Shown: positions 1-7,430, counted from the stretch's first letter. The stretch is 9,090 nucleotides of DNA from Endomicrobium sp. (GCA_031262135.1 JAISIG010000036.1:1-9090), one strand, 5' to 3'. Notes: generated from the letters alone by a model not told the origin. Program-made: numbers and translations.

Positions 1-653
1 ATGATAAAATTTATAAAGTAGTATTATCAAATGGAGAAACTCTTGATTGTAATATTTTGATTATAGCTATTGGAGTTACTCCTAATGTTCATTTAGCAAA
101 ACAAGCAGGATTAAATGTTAACAGAGGCATAGTAGTTAATGAATTCTTACAGACTTCTAATGATTGTGTATACGCTGCTGGAGATTGTATTGAATCTTAT
201 GATTTCTTTTCTAATACAAAAACAATCTTTGCTTTATGGACAAGTGCTAGTAATCAAGGGGAAATTGCAGGATTAAATATGGCTATAAATAATAATAATA
301 ATTACAATAGCAGTAGATTGTTATGTTATGATTTTGCAATGAACGCAATTTCATTTTTTGGCATGAAATTAATTTCTGCTGGAATGATCTGCAACAAACT
401 GAAGTACAACAATGTACAAAATATTAATATAGAATCTGAGTGGAATAAGCTTTTTAAACTATCTATTTGCAATAATAATTTAGTAGGATTTACTATGATT
501 AATTCTATACGAAGAGCTGGAATTTATACTGATCTTATTAAAAACAAGGTACCGCTTTCTACATTATTATATGATATTACTACTAAAGATATAGGCTTAA
601 ATGTCTATCCTAAAATTGCAAGAATGAAGCTTTTGTATTATAAACATCATTAA
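1..653 (+). CDS. FAD/NAD(P)H-dependent oxidoreductase, glutamate synthase-associated (C-terminal part, 5' truncated by window edge)
   Basis: The reading frame is open from base 3 with no stop before the TAA, so this is the last 216 residues of a longer protein; the TTG at 57 lies inside the gene and is not its start. Seen: a strand ending in a IIAIGVTPN stretch, then TSNDCVYAAGDC, the classic second FAD-binding motif (T-x-x-x-x-V-Y-A-x-G-D) of the pyridine-nucleotide-disulfide oxidoreductase fold. After it comes a C-terminal domain like that of rubredoxin/nitrite reductase-type enzymes, with NAISFFGMKLISAG, LVGFTMINSIRRAGIYTDLI and a PLS motif. Family knowledge: such proteins of about 400-420 residues sit beside split glutamate synthase genes in Clostridia and pass electrons from NAD(P)H. 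The GXGXG subunit gene follows after 27 bases, which supports that role. No redox-active cysteine pair is visible here; any would lie upstream. An Asn-rich run near the middle probably reflects AT drift. Cytosolic. Other members of the fold (NADH oxidase, CoA-disulfide reductase) remain possible, but the neighbour argues against them. Confidence 0.85.
   Translation, partial: DKIYKVVLSNGETLDCNILIIAIGVTPNVHLAKQAGLNVNRGIVVNEFLQTSNDCVYAAGDCIESYDFFSNTKTIFALWTSASNQGEIAGLNMAINNNNNYNSSRLLCYDFAMNAISFFGMKLISAGMICNKLKYNNVQNINIESEWNKLFKLSICNNNLVGFTMINSIRRAGIYTDLIKNKVPLSTLLYDITTKDIGLNVYPKIARMKLLYYKHH
285..306 (+). repeat. Short AAT/poly-Asn tract inside the oxidoreductase gene
   Basis: A run of AAT triplets, read in frame as five consecutive Asn and then Tyr-Asn, lies between the FAD-binding motif and the C-terminal domain, probably in a surface loop. 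It is most simply explained by AT mutation pressure and slippage. A similar but less regular Asn-rich patch lies near residues 178-186 of the GXGXG protein. Confidence 0.6.
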
Positions 654-680
654 ATAAACCAGTAAGGTAATAAAAAATTT

Positions 681-1427
681 ATGAAAATTATAGATGCGTT
701 GCAAATATCTTATTATCGTGATTTAAATGAACTAATAGATAATACAATCTATCAAGGGAATAAACAAATTGTTTTGCATAATGTTTGTGGCCAAAGATAC
801 CTAGGAAGAGGGTTAAGTAAAGACATTCAAATAAAAATATATGGGACTCCAGGTAATGATATGGCAGCTTATATGGATGGTGCAAATTTAGAAATTTTTG
901 GAAATGGACAGGATGCTATTGGAAATACCATGAATAGTGGAAGAATAATAATACATGGAAGTTGTGGAGATACTACAGGGTATGCAATGAGAGGTGGAGA
1001 AATTTATATCAAACATAATGTTGGTTATAGAGTTGGTATACATATGAAAGAGTATCAGGATAAAAAGCCTATAATCATTATAGGAGGAACAGCAGGAGCA
1101 TTTTTAGGAGAATATATGGCTGGTGGAGCCATTGTTGTATTAGGATTAAACAATAATAGAAATATCATTGGAAAATTTTGTGGAACTGGGATACACGGAG
1201 GTGTGATTTATTTAAATAATAATCATATTAATAATAATTGTGGAAGAAATTTTGGAAAGGAAATAACACAAAGTAAGTTAGATCAAACAGATATACTTTT
1301 TTTAACTAAGCATATTAATTTATACAAAAAATTTTTTAATGTTAATATAAATATCAAACTAGATAAATTTCAAAAATACATTGCTATTGGCAAAAATCCA
1401 TACTCAAATATGTATTGTAACTATTAA
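681..1427 (+). CDS. Stand-alone GXGXG domain protein, glutamate synthase alpha-subunit C-terminal domain (GltB3-like)
   Basis: This 248-residue protein corresponds to the last domain of the large glutamate synthase subunit, here encoded alone. Seen: from about residue 42 to 180 it is a string of glycine-rich turns about 16-20 residues apart (YGTPGND, MDGANLEIFGNGQDAIGNTM, SGRIIIHGSCGDTTGYAMRGG, IIIGGTAGAFLGEYMAGG, IIGKFCGTGIHGGVIY), the signature of the right-handed beta-helix GXGXG fold. Family knowledge: in full glutamate synthase this helix is structural, spacing the glutaminase and FMN domains around the ammonia channel. In archaea and many Clostridia it is a separate subunit. It has no catalytic residues, so it should act only as part of a complex with amidotransferase and FMN subunits not in this window. 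The last 50 residues are Lys/Asn/Ile-rich and not recognisable. An AAGG purine run lies about 13 bases before the ATG, slightly far. Related GXGXG proteins occur in formylmethanofuran dehydrogenase (FwdC), but the flavoprotein upstream favours glutamate synthase. Confidence 0.88.
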   Translation: MKIIDALQISYYRDLNELIDNTIYQGNKQIVLHNVCGQRYLGRGLSKDIQIKIYGTPGNDMAAYMDGANLEIFGNGQDAIGNTMNSGRIIIHGSCGDTTGYAMRGGEIYIKHNVGYRVGIHMKEYQDKKPIIIIGGTAGAFLGEYMAGGAIVVLGLNNNRNIIGKFCGTGIHGGVIYLNNNHINNNCGRNFGKEITQSKLDQTDILFLTKHINLYKKFFNVNINIKLDKFQKYIAIGKNPYSNMYCNY

Positions 1428-1450
1428 TAAAAAAGCTTAGTTAATATACT

Positions 1451-1455
1451 TGGAG
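1451..1455 (+). promoter_or_regulatory. Ribosome binding site fixing the GTG start of carA
   Basis: TGGAG lies 9 bases before a GTG codon. The next in-frame ATG is about 39 codons further on, inside the conserved N-terminal domain, so this site decides that carA begins at GTG. Confidence 0.65.
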
Positions 1456-1464
1456 TTTTAATAG

Positions 1465-2607
1465 GTGAAAAGATGTACTTGTATTTTAAATAGGAATCTC
1501 AAGAGAGCTTATCTACAACTTTCAAATGGAATTAAATTATCAGGATTTTCTTTTGGAGCTAATAGGGAAGTCTCCGGAGAAATGGTATTCAATACTGGTA
1601 TGTTAGGATATAGCGAAGCAATGACAGATCCATCGTATTTAGGGCAAATACTTATTTTCAGTTTTTGTATGATAGGGAATTATGGAGTTCCTTTCCCTCT
1701 AAGAAATATTATGTCTCAAGGATACGAAAGTAATTCTATTAAAACGCAAGGAATTGTTGTATCTAACATTTATAATGGATGTTACCATCATGAAAAAGGA
1801 ATTACCCTTAATACTTGGATGAAAGAACAAGGGGTTCCTGGCATCGTAGGTGTTGATACAAGATATTTAGTGCAATTAGTAAGAAAAAGCAAAAATTTAT
1901 TTGGTAAAATTTACACTAAAGATTCAACTCTACAAGAAAGGAAAAAATTCAGTTTTCTAAGCCACTTTAGGAATAATGAATATATAGATCCTTCAAAGTA
2001 TAATTTAATGCCTTCTATTTCAGTAAAAACCAAGGTAACTATGGGTAATAAATATGCTACAAAAAGAGTAGCTATTATTGATTGTGGAATCAAATGGAAT
2101 ATTTTAAGAATGCTTATCCAAAGAAATTGTAAGATAGAATTACTCCCATGGGATAATGATTTTTCAAAGATCAACTGTGATGGATGGTTAATTAGTAATG
2201 GACCTGGTAATCCAAAAAATACTGGAGATTTAGTCAAAAGGATACGCGAGCAACTTTTAGTATCTAATAAACCTATTTTAGGAATTTGTTTAGGGCATCA
2301 ATTACTAGCTCTTGCAGCTGGCTCAAATACAAAAAGACTTTCTCATGGACATAGAAGCCATAACCAACCGGTATTTTCATTGCCTGAAAAAAAAGCATAT
2401 ATGTCAAGCCAAAACCATAGATATTCTGTTGAAAGGGATTCAATACAAGATGAATGGAATTTATGGTTTGAAAATGCTAATGATCATTCTGTTGAGGGAT
2501 TAAAACATAAAACTAAACCATTTATATCGGTTCAATTTCATCCTGAAGCTTCAAGTGGACCAAACGATACTTCATGGATCATTGATTATTTCGTAAATTT
2601 ATTATAA
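1465..2607 (+). CDS. carA: Carbamoyl-phosphate synthase small subunit (glutamine amidotransferase)
   Basis: Hydrolyses glutamine and channels ammonia to CarB for carbamoyl phosphate synthesis, serving pyrimidine and arginine pathways in the cytosol. Seen: the CarA-specific N-terminal domain (about residues 12-145) with LSNGIKLSGFSFGA, FNTGMLGYSEAMTDPSYLGQ, IGNYGVP and GVPGIVGVDTR. A class I glutamine amidotransferase domain follows (about 200-380) with ISNGPGNP, the nucleophile elbow GICLGHQLL (Cys275) and QFHPEAS (His359, Glu361), which complete the Cys-His-Glu triad. At 380 residues it is close to the family norm (360-390) and looks intact. The GHRSHNQPV segment and the following SSQNHRYSV resemble the Bacteroidota/archaeal/eukaryotic version more than E. 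coli. It starts at GTG, 37 bases after the GXGXG gene, so it is probably on the same transcript. Its partner carB is not adjacent; a permease gene intervenes. The triad and the CarA-only N-terminal domain exclude other class I amidotransferases such as TrpG or GuaA. Confidence 0.97.
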   Translation: MKRCTCILNRNLKRAYLQLSNGIKLSGFSFGANREVSGEMVFNTGMLGYSEAMTDPSYLGQILIFSFCMIGNYGVPFPLRNIMSQGYESNSIKTQGIVVSNIYNGCYHHEKGITLNTWMKEQGVPGIVGVDTRYLVQLVRKSKNLFGKIYTKDSTLQERKKFSFLSHFRNNEYIDPSKYNLMPSISVKTKVTMGNKYATKRVAIIDCGIKWNILRMLIQRNCKIELLPWDNDFSKINCDGWLISNGPGNPKNTGDLVKRIREQLLVSNKPILGICLGHQLLALAAGSNTKRLSHGHRSHNQPVFSLPEKKAYMSSQNHRYSVERDSIQDEWNLWFENANDHSVEGLKHKTKPFISVQFHPEASSGPNDTSWIIDYFVNLL

Positions 2608-2621
2608 GTCTTTATTTTTAT

Positions 2622-2628
2622 AAGGAGG
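2622..2628 (+). promoter_or_regulatory. Strong Shine-Dalgarno of the permease gene
   Basis: AAGGAGG, a near-perfect anti-16S match, sits 5 bases before the ATG. It is the strongest ribosome binding site in the window, fixes the permease start, and supports a Firmicutes-like host, since Bacteroidota mostly lack such sites. Confidence 0.85.
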
Positions 2629-2633
2629 AATAA

Positions 2634-4019
2634 ATGGATAAGCAGTCTGATAGTGAGAATTTGCAGCGCGGCTTAAGTGAACGTCATGTGCAATTAATTG
2701 CAATTGGTGGAGCAGTTGGAATAGGATTATTTTTAGCTTCTGGTAGTGCCATTGCATCTGCCGGCCCATCTTTATTACTATCATATCTATTAGGTGGTTG
2801 TATTGTATATTTTATTATGCGTGCTTTAGGAGAAGTAGCAGTAGAAAATCCTATTACTGGATCGTTTAGTGCATATGCTAATAAATTTATTAGCCCATGC
2901 GCTGGATTCATGGTAGGATGGACATATTGGTTTCTATGGGTTGTTAGCAGTATGACAGAAGTAACTGCTGTTGGAATTTATTGTAGTTTTTGGTGGCCTG
3001 AATTACCACAGTGGATTCCTGGATTGTTATCATTATTATGTATTATGGGTGCTAATTTATTTAGTAGTAAAATGTTTGGAGAAATAGAATTTTGGTTTTC
3101 ATTAATAAAAGTCATTACAATAGTATTAATAGTAATTGTAGGTTTAGCAATGATTTTTTTTGGAATAGGGAATAGCGGAAGAATAATCGGATTACATAAT
3201 TTATATGCCCTTAAGGGAGGATTTTTTCCTTTTGGCATATCAGGTATCCTTAAATCACTAGGAATGGTTATTTTAGCTTTTGTGGGTATAGAGTTTATTG
3301 GTGTAACAGCAGGAGAGGTAAAAAATCCAGAAAAAAGTATCCCTTCATCTATAAATAAAGTTCTAGGAGGAATGATTTTCTTTTATGTTGGAACTATGTT
3401 TGTTCTTATGTGTATCTACCCATGGATGAATATAACAAAAGGAAGTGGAGTTTCTGGAAGTCCTTTTGTTGCAACGTTTTCAGGATTAGGTATTAAGCAA
3501 GCTGCTGCCATTATTAATTTTGTTGTTATTACTGCAGCATTATCATCATGCAATAGTGGAATGTTTAGTAATGGAAGAATGCTTTATAATTTAGCATTAC
3601 AAAAACATGCTCCACAATGCTTAGGCAAACTTAATTCTAATAAAATACCATCTAATGGAATTATTTTTTCTTTTTTTGTTTCTTTAATAGGAGTAATGCT
3701 TAATTACATTATGCCAGATAACGTATTTATGATTCTAGCAGGTATTTCTACAGCTCTTGGTATTTGGATTTTTGGAATTATAGTAATAGTTCAAATGCGT
3801 TCTAGAAAAAATAAAACTGCTGAAGAAATTGCTAATTTAAAATACCCAATGTTATTATATCCATATTCAAATTATATAGCTCTACTAGCTCTCATACTGA
3901 CAACTTACTTATTGTTTGTTAATAAAGAGACACGTATGTCAATTTTGAGTTTAGTTTGGTTATTATTTATTTATTTAGTTTACAAGTTATTTGTAGAAAG
4001 AAAAGAATATCATAACTAA
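2634..4019 (+). CDS. Amino-acid permease, APC superfamily AAT family (ProY/AnsP/GabP-like), substrate unassigned
   Basis: Integral membrane importer, probably amino acid:H+ symport in the cytoplasmic membrane. Seen: a short hydrophilic N-terminus ending in RGLSERHVQLIAIGGAVG, the AAT entry motif, where the unwound TM1 binds substrate (GGAVGIGLFLASG, residues 25-37). Then come MRALGEVAVENPITGSFS, GWTYWFLW, FGEIEFWFSLIKV, GVTAGEVKNPEKSIP (223-237, the cytoplasmic loop signature), FYVGTMFVLMCIYPW, ALSSCNSGMFSNGRMLYNLA, and a C-terminal LYPYSNYIALLALI pair of helices. Hydrophobic segments fit 12 membrane helices, and 461 residues is the normal length. By eye it is most like ProY/histidine-type permeases, but substrate cannot be read reliably in this family. 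The gene lies 26 bases after carA and is followed by a hairpin terminator, so it is probably the last gene of the transcript carrying the glutamate synthase genes and carA. Its position between carA and carB is unusual. No regulatory protein gene is nearby. Confidence 0.9.
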   Translation: MDKQSDSENLQRGLSERHVQLIAIGGAVGIGLFLASGSAIASAGPSLLLSYLLGGCIVYFIMRALGEVAVENPITGSFSAYANKFISPCAGFMVGWTYWFLWVVSSMTEVTAVGIYCSFWWPELPQWIPGLLSLLCIMGANLFSSKMFGEIEFWFSLIKVITIVLIVIVGLAMIFFGIGNSGRIIGLHNLYALKGGFFPFGISGILKSLGMVILAFVGIEFIGVTAGEVKNPEKSIPSSINKVLGGMIFFYVGTMFVLMCIYPWMNITKGSGVSGSPFVATFSGLGIKQAAAIINFVVITAALSSCNSGMFSNGRMLYNLALQKHAPQCLGKLNSNKIPSNGIIFSFFVSLIGVMLNYIMPDNVFMILAGISTALGIWIFGIIVIVQMRSRKNKTAEEIANLKYPMLLYPYSNYIALLALILTTYLLFVNKETRMSILSLVWLLFIYLVYKLFVERKEYHN

Positions 4020-4047
4020 AATAAAAAATAAATATTAAAATTTTTTT

Positions 4048-4088
4048 GTCTTGGCATATATTCTGTTTTTTATATGCCAAGACTTTTT
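4048..4088 (+). terminator. Intrinsic terminator-like hairpin between the permease and carB
   Basis: A perfect 13-bp inverted repeat (GTCTTGGCATATA at 4048-4060, its exact complement at 4071-4083) encloses a 10-base loop and is followed directly by TTTTT. Five of the 13 pairs are G-C, good for so AT-rich a sequence. The T-run follows only on the + strand; on the - strand the hairpin is followed by A residues, so termination would be one-way, after the permease. It ends about ten bases before the carB Shine-Dalgarno. No PyrR-type sequence, T-box or competing antiterminator arm is visible upstream of it. Confidence 0.75.
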
Positions 4089-4097
4089 GTATAAACT

Positions 4098-4101
4098 GGA
4101 G
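4098..4101 (+). promoter_or_regulatory. Ribosome binding site of carB
   Basis: GGAG (within CTGGAG) lies 5 bases before the carB ATG and fixes its start. It is just downstream of the terminator-like hairpin, so an extended hairpin or an RNA-binding factor there could affect ribosome access (inference). Confidence 0.65.
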
Positions 4102-4106
4102 ATAAA

Positions 4107-7100
4107 ATGCCAATTTTAGATTTCTTGTTACCACAACAAGGGAAGAAACAAAAAGTAATTCTATTAGGGTCAGGAGCTTTATCAATTGGGCAAGCAGGTG
4201 AATTTGACTATTCTGGAGCACAGGCTGTAAAAGCTTTAGAAGAAGAAAATCTTAAAGTCATTATTATTAATCCTAATATAGCTTCAGTTCAAACGAATAA
4301 AGGGAAAAATAGAGCAATATATTTGTACCCTATAACTCCATTTTGGGTTACAAAAGTTATTCAAATAGAAAAGCCAATTGCTATAATTTCAAGTTTTGGA
4401 GGGCAAACTTCTCTTAATTGTGTAATTAAGCTGGCTAAAAATGGAGTATTACAAAAATATAATGTAAAAGTTTTAGGAACGCAAATAGATTCTTTAGAAA
4501 TATCTGAAAACAGAGAGTTATTTGCGAAACAGATGAAAACTATAAATGCGCCTATCGCCAAAAGTTATGCAGTATCAAATTTAGCGGAAGCTATAGAGAA
4601 AGCAGACAATATTGGATATCCTGTTATTATACGCTCTGCATTCTCGCTTGGTGGGCTTGGGAGTGGTTTCGCTCAGAATATTACTGAATTAACAAATATT
4701 GTTAAAGTATCATTAATGAATTCTCCTCAAGTTTTAATTGAAAAATCTTTACATGGATGGAAAGAAATTGAGTATGAAGTAATGAGAGATAAACTTGGAA
4801 ATACAATAACAATCTGCAATATGGAAAATTTTGATCCTATGGGAATACATACAGGAGATTCTATAGTCATAGCACCATGCCAGACAATTAATAATATAGA
4901 AAACAATATGCTAAGAGATATGGCTATTAATATAGCTCAAAGCATTAATATAATAGGTGAATGTAATGTACAATATGCTCTTAATCCTAAACATTATGAA
5001 TTCTTCGTTATAGAGATTAATGCTAGATTATCACGATCTAGTGCTTTAGCTAGTAAAGCTACAGGCTATCCTATAGCCTACATAGCTGCTAAACTTGTAA
5101 TTGGCTTTGAATTACTTGAGCTGCAAAATCCTGTAACGAAAACTACTTCTGCATTTTATGAACCGTCTTTAGACTATGTGACTTTAAAAGTCCCAAGATG
5201 GGATCTTAATAAATTTATTGGAGTATCAAAAAATTTAGGAACACAAATGAAGTCTGTAGGAGAAGTAATGGCTATAGGCAAAAATTTTTGCGAGGTAGTA
5301 CAAAAAGCACTTAGAATGGTTAATGAGAATGAAGATGGTATTACTGCACCAATGTTTTCTAATGCTACTGACACAGAGCTTGAAAGTGAACTATTAACTC
5401 CTACTAATCTTAGAATCTTTGCAATCTACGAAGCTTTTAAAAGAGAACATACTTTAGATTATATTCATCAAAAGACTAGAATAGATAAATGGTTTTTATC
5501 TCATCTAATGTACATTGCTAATACTGAAAAAAAATTAAAAACTTTTTTTTCTAAACTATCTATGATTAACAATAAAACAATCATTACAGAATATAATATA
5601 TACAATACTTACAGCAAAATTTCAAAAGATTATTTGATGCATTTAAAATCACTAGGTTTTTCTGATTTCCAATTAACACAAATAGTACTTTCTCAATGTT
5701 GTAATCTCAAATTAAAATTAAGTATTCAAAGTATAAGAAAATTATCGTTTGGTGTACGCAAATTAAGAAAACAACTTGGAATTTTACCTGTAGTTAAACA
5801 AATTGATACTACATCATCAGAATATCCAACAAGATCAAACTATTTATATTTGACTTATGATGGAATATACAATGATGTTGTTAAAAGAAAACAAGGTAAT
5901 AAAAGGATCATCACTTTAGGAAGTGGAAGTTATCGTATAGGAAGCAGTCTAGAATTTGATTGGTGTTCTGTAATGACAAGTCAATATTTTAAAAATAGGA
6001 ATAATGATAGTATTATTATTAACTGCAATCCTGAGACAGTATCTACAGATTATAGTGCATCAGATAGATTATATTTTGAAGAGCTGTCATTCGAAAGAGT
6101 ATTGGATATTATAGATATTGAGAAACCTAAAGGAATCATTGCATGTATGGGAGGACAACATCCTAACAATTTAATAAACCCTCTCAGTAAAGCTAAAGTA
6201 AATATATTAGGGCATAATAACCAAACTGTAGATGATGCTGAGAACAGAACAAAGTTTTCCTCTATACTTGATAAATTAAAAATCAATCAGCCGGAATGGA
6301 CATCTGCAATTTCATATGATGAAGTAACAAATTTTATAAACAGAGTTGGGTTTCCTGTATTAATACGACCTAGTTTTGTTTTATCTGGAACACTCATGAA
6401 TGTAGCTAATGATAAACAAAGTTTAGATCATTACTTATCATTAACTAAAAATATTTCTATTGATGCTCCAATTATTATCTCAAAATTCATAATTGATGCA
6501 AAGGAAATAGAATGTGATGGTGTAGCTAAAAATGGTGAAGTAATTGTATCTTTTGTTAGTGAGCATATTGAAAATGCTGGAGTTCACAGCGGAGATGCCA
6601 CAATGGTGTTCCCTCCTCAAAAACTCTATACTAGAACAGTTAATGTAATAAAAGATACAGTAAGAAAAATAGTAAAAGAACTTCATTTACATGGCCCGTT
6701 TAATATTCAATTTATAGCAAAAAATAATGATATTAAAGTTATTGAATGTAATGCACGTGCCTCACGATCTTTCCCTTTCATTTCCAAAGTAGCTAATATA
6801 AACCTTGCAGAAATTGCATGTAAAGTTATGAATAACGAAAATATTAATAAAATTATATTGGATGAAAGCGAAATTCAACATGTAGGCGTAAAAGCTTCAA
6901 TGTTTAGTTTTCAAAGACTTGACGGAGCTGACCCAATAGTTGGAGTAGAAATGGCATCTACAGGAGAAGTAGGATGTTTAGGCATAAATTTTAATCATGC
7001 TATGTTGTTAGCAATGGAAGCAACAAAAATTATCAAACCACATAAAGGTATTTTATTAAGTATTGGAAGAGAAAAAGCTAAAGTCAAATTTATGGAAATA

Positions 7101-7430
7101 ATTGATAATATTTATAATTTAAATATTCCAATTTATGCTACAAAGGGAACTGCTAATTATCTTGAAAGTAATGGATACAAAGTACAAATAGTACATTGGA
7201 ATAGAGTGCCACGAGCAGTCGATATGATAGTTAATGGAAAAATAGATTTTGTAATTAATATAAGTAAAAATTTAAGTGTTAATGAATTGTACAATAACTC
7301 ATTAATAAGGAAAATAGCAGTAAAATCTGGATGTTCCATTTTGACTAATTTAGAGAAAGCTATAGCGTATTTTAAAGCATATGATTCATATAATGATTTA
7401 TATGCTATAGACAACTGTATCAGTTTATAA
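4107..7430 (+). CDS. carB: Carbamoyl-phosphate synthase large subunit, eukaryote/Bacteroidota-type
   Basis: Makes carbamoyl phosphate from bicarbonate, two ATP and ammonia delivered by CarA; cytosolic. Seen: two homologous synthetase halves. The first has LGSGALSIGQAGEFDYSG (20-37), FGGQTSLNC, AFSLGGLGSGF, GWKEIEYEVMRD, NFDPMGIHTGDS (241-252) and EINAR with metal ligands Glu303 and Asn305. The second has LGSGSYRIGSSLEFDW (604-619), NPETVSTDY, MGGQHPNN, RPSFVLSGTLMNVA (754-767), HSGDATMVFPPQKLY and ECNARASRSFPF (Glu880, Asn882). A C-terminal MGS-like regulatory domain runs from about 983 to 1107. At 1107 residues it is slightly longer than E. coli (1073). The diagnostic wording (LSIGQAGEFDYSG, INPNIASVQT, ITPFWVTKVI, KVPRWDL, KQIDTTSSEYPTRSNYLYLTY) matches CAD/Bacteroidota CPS, not the IVIGQACEFDYSG version usual in Firmicutes. 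No key residue is obviously lost. It lies 87 bases after the permease behind a terminator-like hairpin, and nadE follows after 16 bases. Confidence 0.97.
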   Translation: MPILDFLLPQQGKKQKVILLGSGALSIGQAGEFDYSGAQAVKALEEENLKVIIINPNIASVQTNKGKNRAIYLYPITPFWVTKVIQIEKPIAIISSFGGQTSLNCVIKLAKNGVLQKYNVKVLGTQIDSLEISENRELFAKQMKTINAPIAKSYAVSNLAEAIEKADNIGYPVIIRSAFSLGGLGSGFAQNITELTNIVKVSLMNSPQVLIEKSLHGWKEIEYEVMRDKLGNTITICNMENFDPMGIHTGDSIVIAPCQTINNIENNMLRDMAINIAQSINIIGECNVQYALNPKHYEFFVIEINARLSRSSALASKATGYPIAYIAAKLVIGFELLELQNPVTKTTSAFYEPSLDYVTLKVPRWDLNKFIGVSKNLGTQMKSVGEVMAIGKNFCEVVQKALRMVNENEDGITAPMFSNATDTELESELLTPTNLRIFAIYEAFKREHTLDYIHQKTRIDKWFLSHLMYIANTEKKLKTFFSKLSMINNKTIITEYNIYNTYSKISKDYLMHLKSLGFSDFQLTQIVLSQCCNLKLKLSIQSIRKLSFGVRKLRKQLGILPVVKQIDTTSSEYPTRSNYLYLTYDGIYNDVVKRKQGNKRIITLGSGSYRIGSSLEFDWCSVMTSQYFKNRNNDSIIINCNPETVSTDYSASDRLYFEELSFERVLDIIDIEKPKGIIACMGGQHPNNLINPLSKAKVNILGHNNQTVDDAENRTKFSSILDKLKINQPEWTSAISYDEVTNFINRVGFPVLIRPSFVLSGTLMNVANDKQSLDHYLSLTKNISIDAPIIISKFIIDAKEIECDGVAKNGEVIVSFVSEHIENAGVHSGDATMVFPPQKLYTRTVNVIKDTVRKIVKELHLHGPFNIQFIAKNNDIKVIECNARASRSFPFISKVANINLAEIACKVMNNENINKIILDESEIQHVGVKASMFSFQRLDGADPIVGVEMASTGEVGCLGINFNHAMLLAMEATKIIKPHKGILLSIGREKAKVKFMEIIDNIYNLNIPIYATKGTANYLESNGYKVQIVHWNRVPRAVDMIVNGKIDFVINISKNLSVNELYNNSLIRKIAVKSGCSILTNLEKAIAYFKAYDSYNDLYAIDNCISL

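Noticed and set aside
1..21. ATG at base 1 as a start codon
   Set aside because: It is in a different frame from the oxidoreductase and reaches a stop after six codons.
57..59. TTG at 57 as the start of the first gene
   Set aside because: The frame is open upstream to base 3, and the translated residues (a strand leading into AIGVTPN) are mid-domain sequence of the oxidoreductase fold; the gene starts outside the window.
1428..1464. A terminator or promoter between the GXGXG gene and carA
   Set aside because: The 37-base gap has only A/T-rich sequence with a short AAGCTT palindrome and the carA ribosome binding site.
1911..2237. Open frames on the - strand (here and at 688-885, 2684-2911, 2978-3238, 4361-4561, 6050-6286, 7157-7414, 7425-7691)
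   Set aside because: All lie opposite well-recognised conserved genes, have low-complexity translations with no known motif, and lack convincing ribosome binding sites.
2312..2503. A 63-codon + strand frame inside carA
   Set aside because: It is out of frame with the carA amidotransferase domain, whose catalytic residues flank it in the other frame.
4020..4047. PyrR-binding, T-box or riboswitch leader before carB
   Set aside because: The 28 bases between the permease stop and the hairpin are almost entirely A and T, with no conserved leader motif or alternative stem arm.
4046..4076. A promoter within the hairpin (TTGTCT, or TTGGCA at 4051, with TATATG at 4071)
   Set aside because: Spacing is 19 bases for the first pair and 14 for the second, and the -10 lacks the conserved last T. 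Kept only as an alternative explanation for carB expression.
3967..4221. A - strand frame spanning the permease-carB gap, considered as a small gene
   Set aside because: It overlaps both conserved genes and reads through the hairpin; its translation is Leu/Ile/Lys-rich with no recognisable domain.
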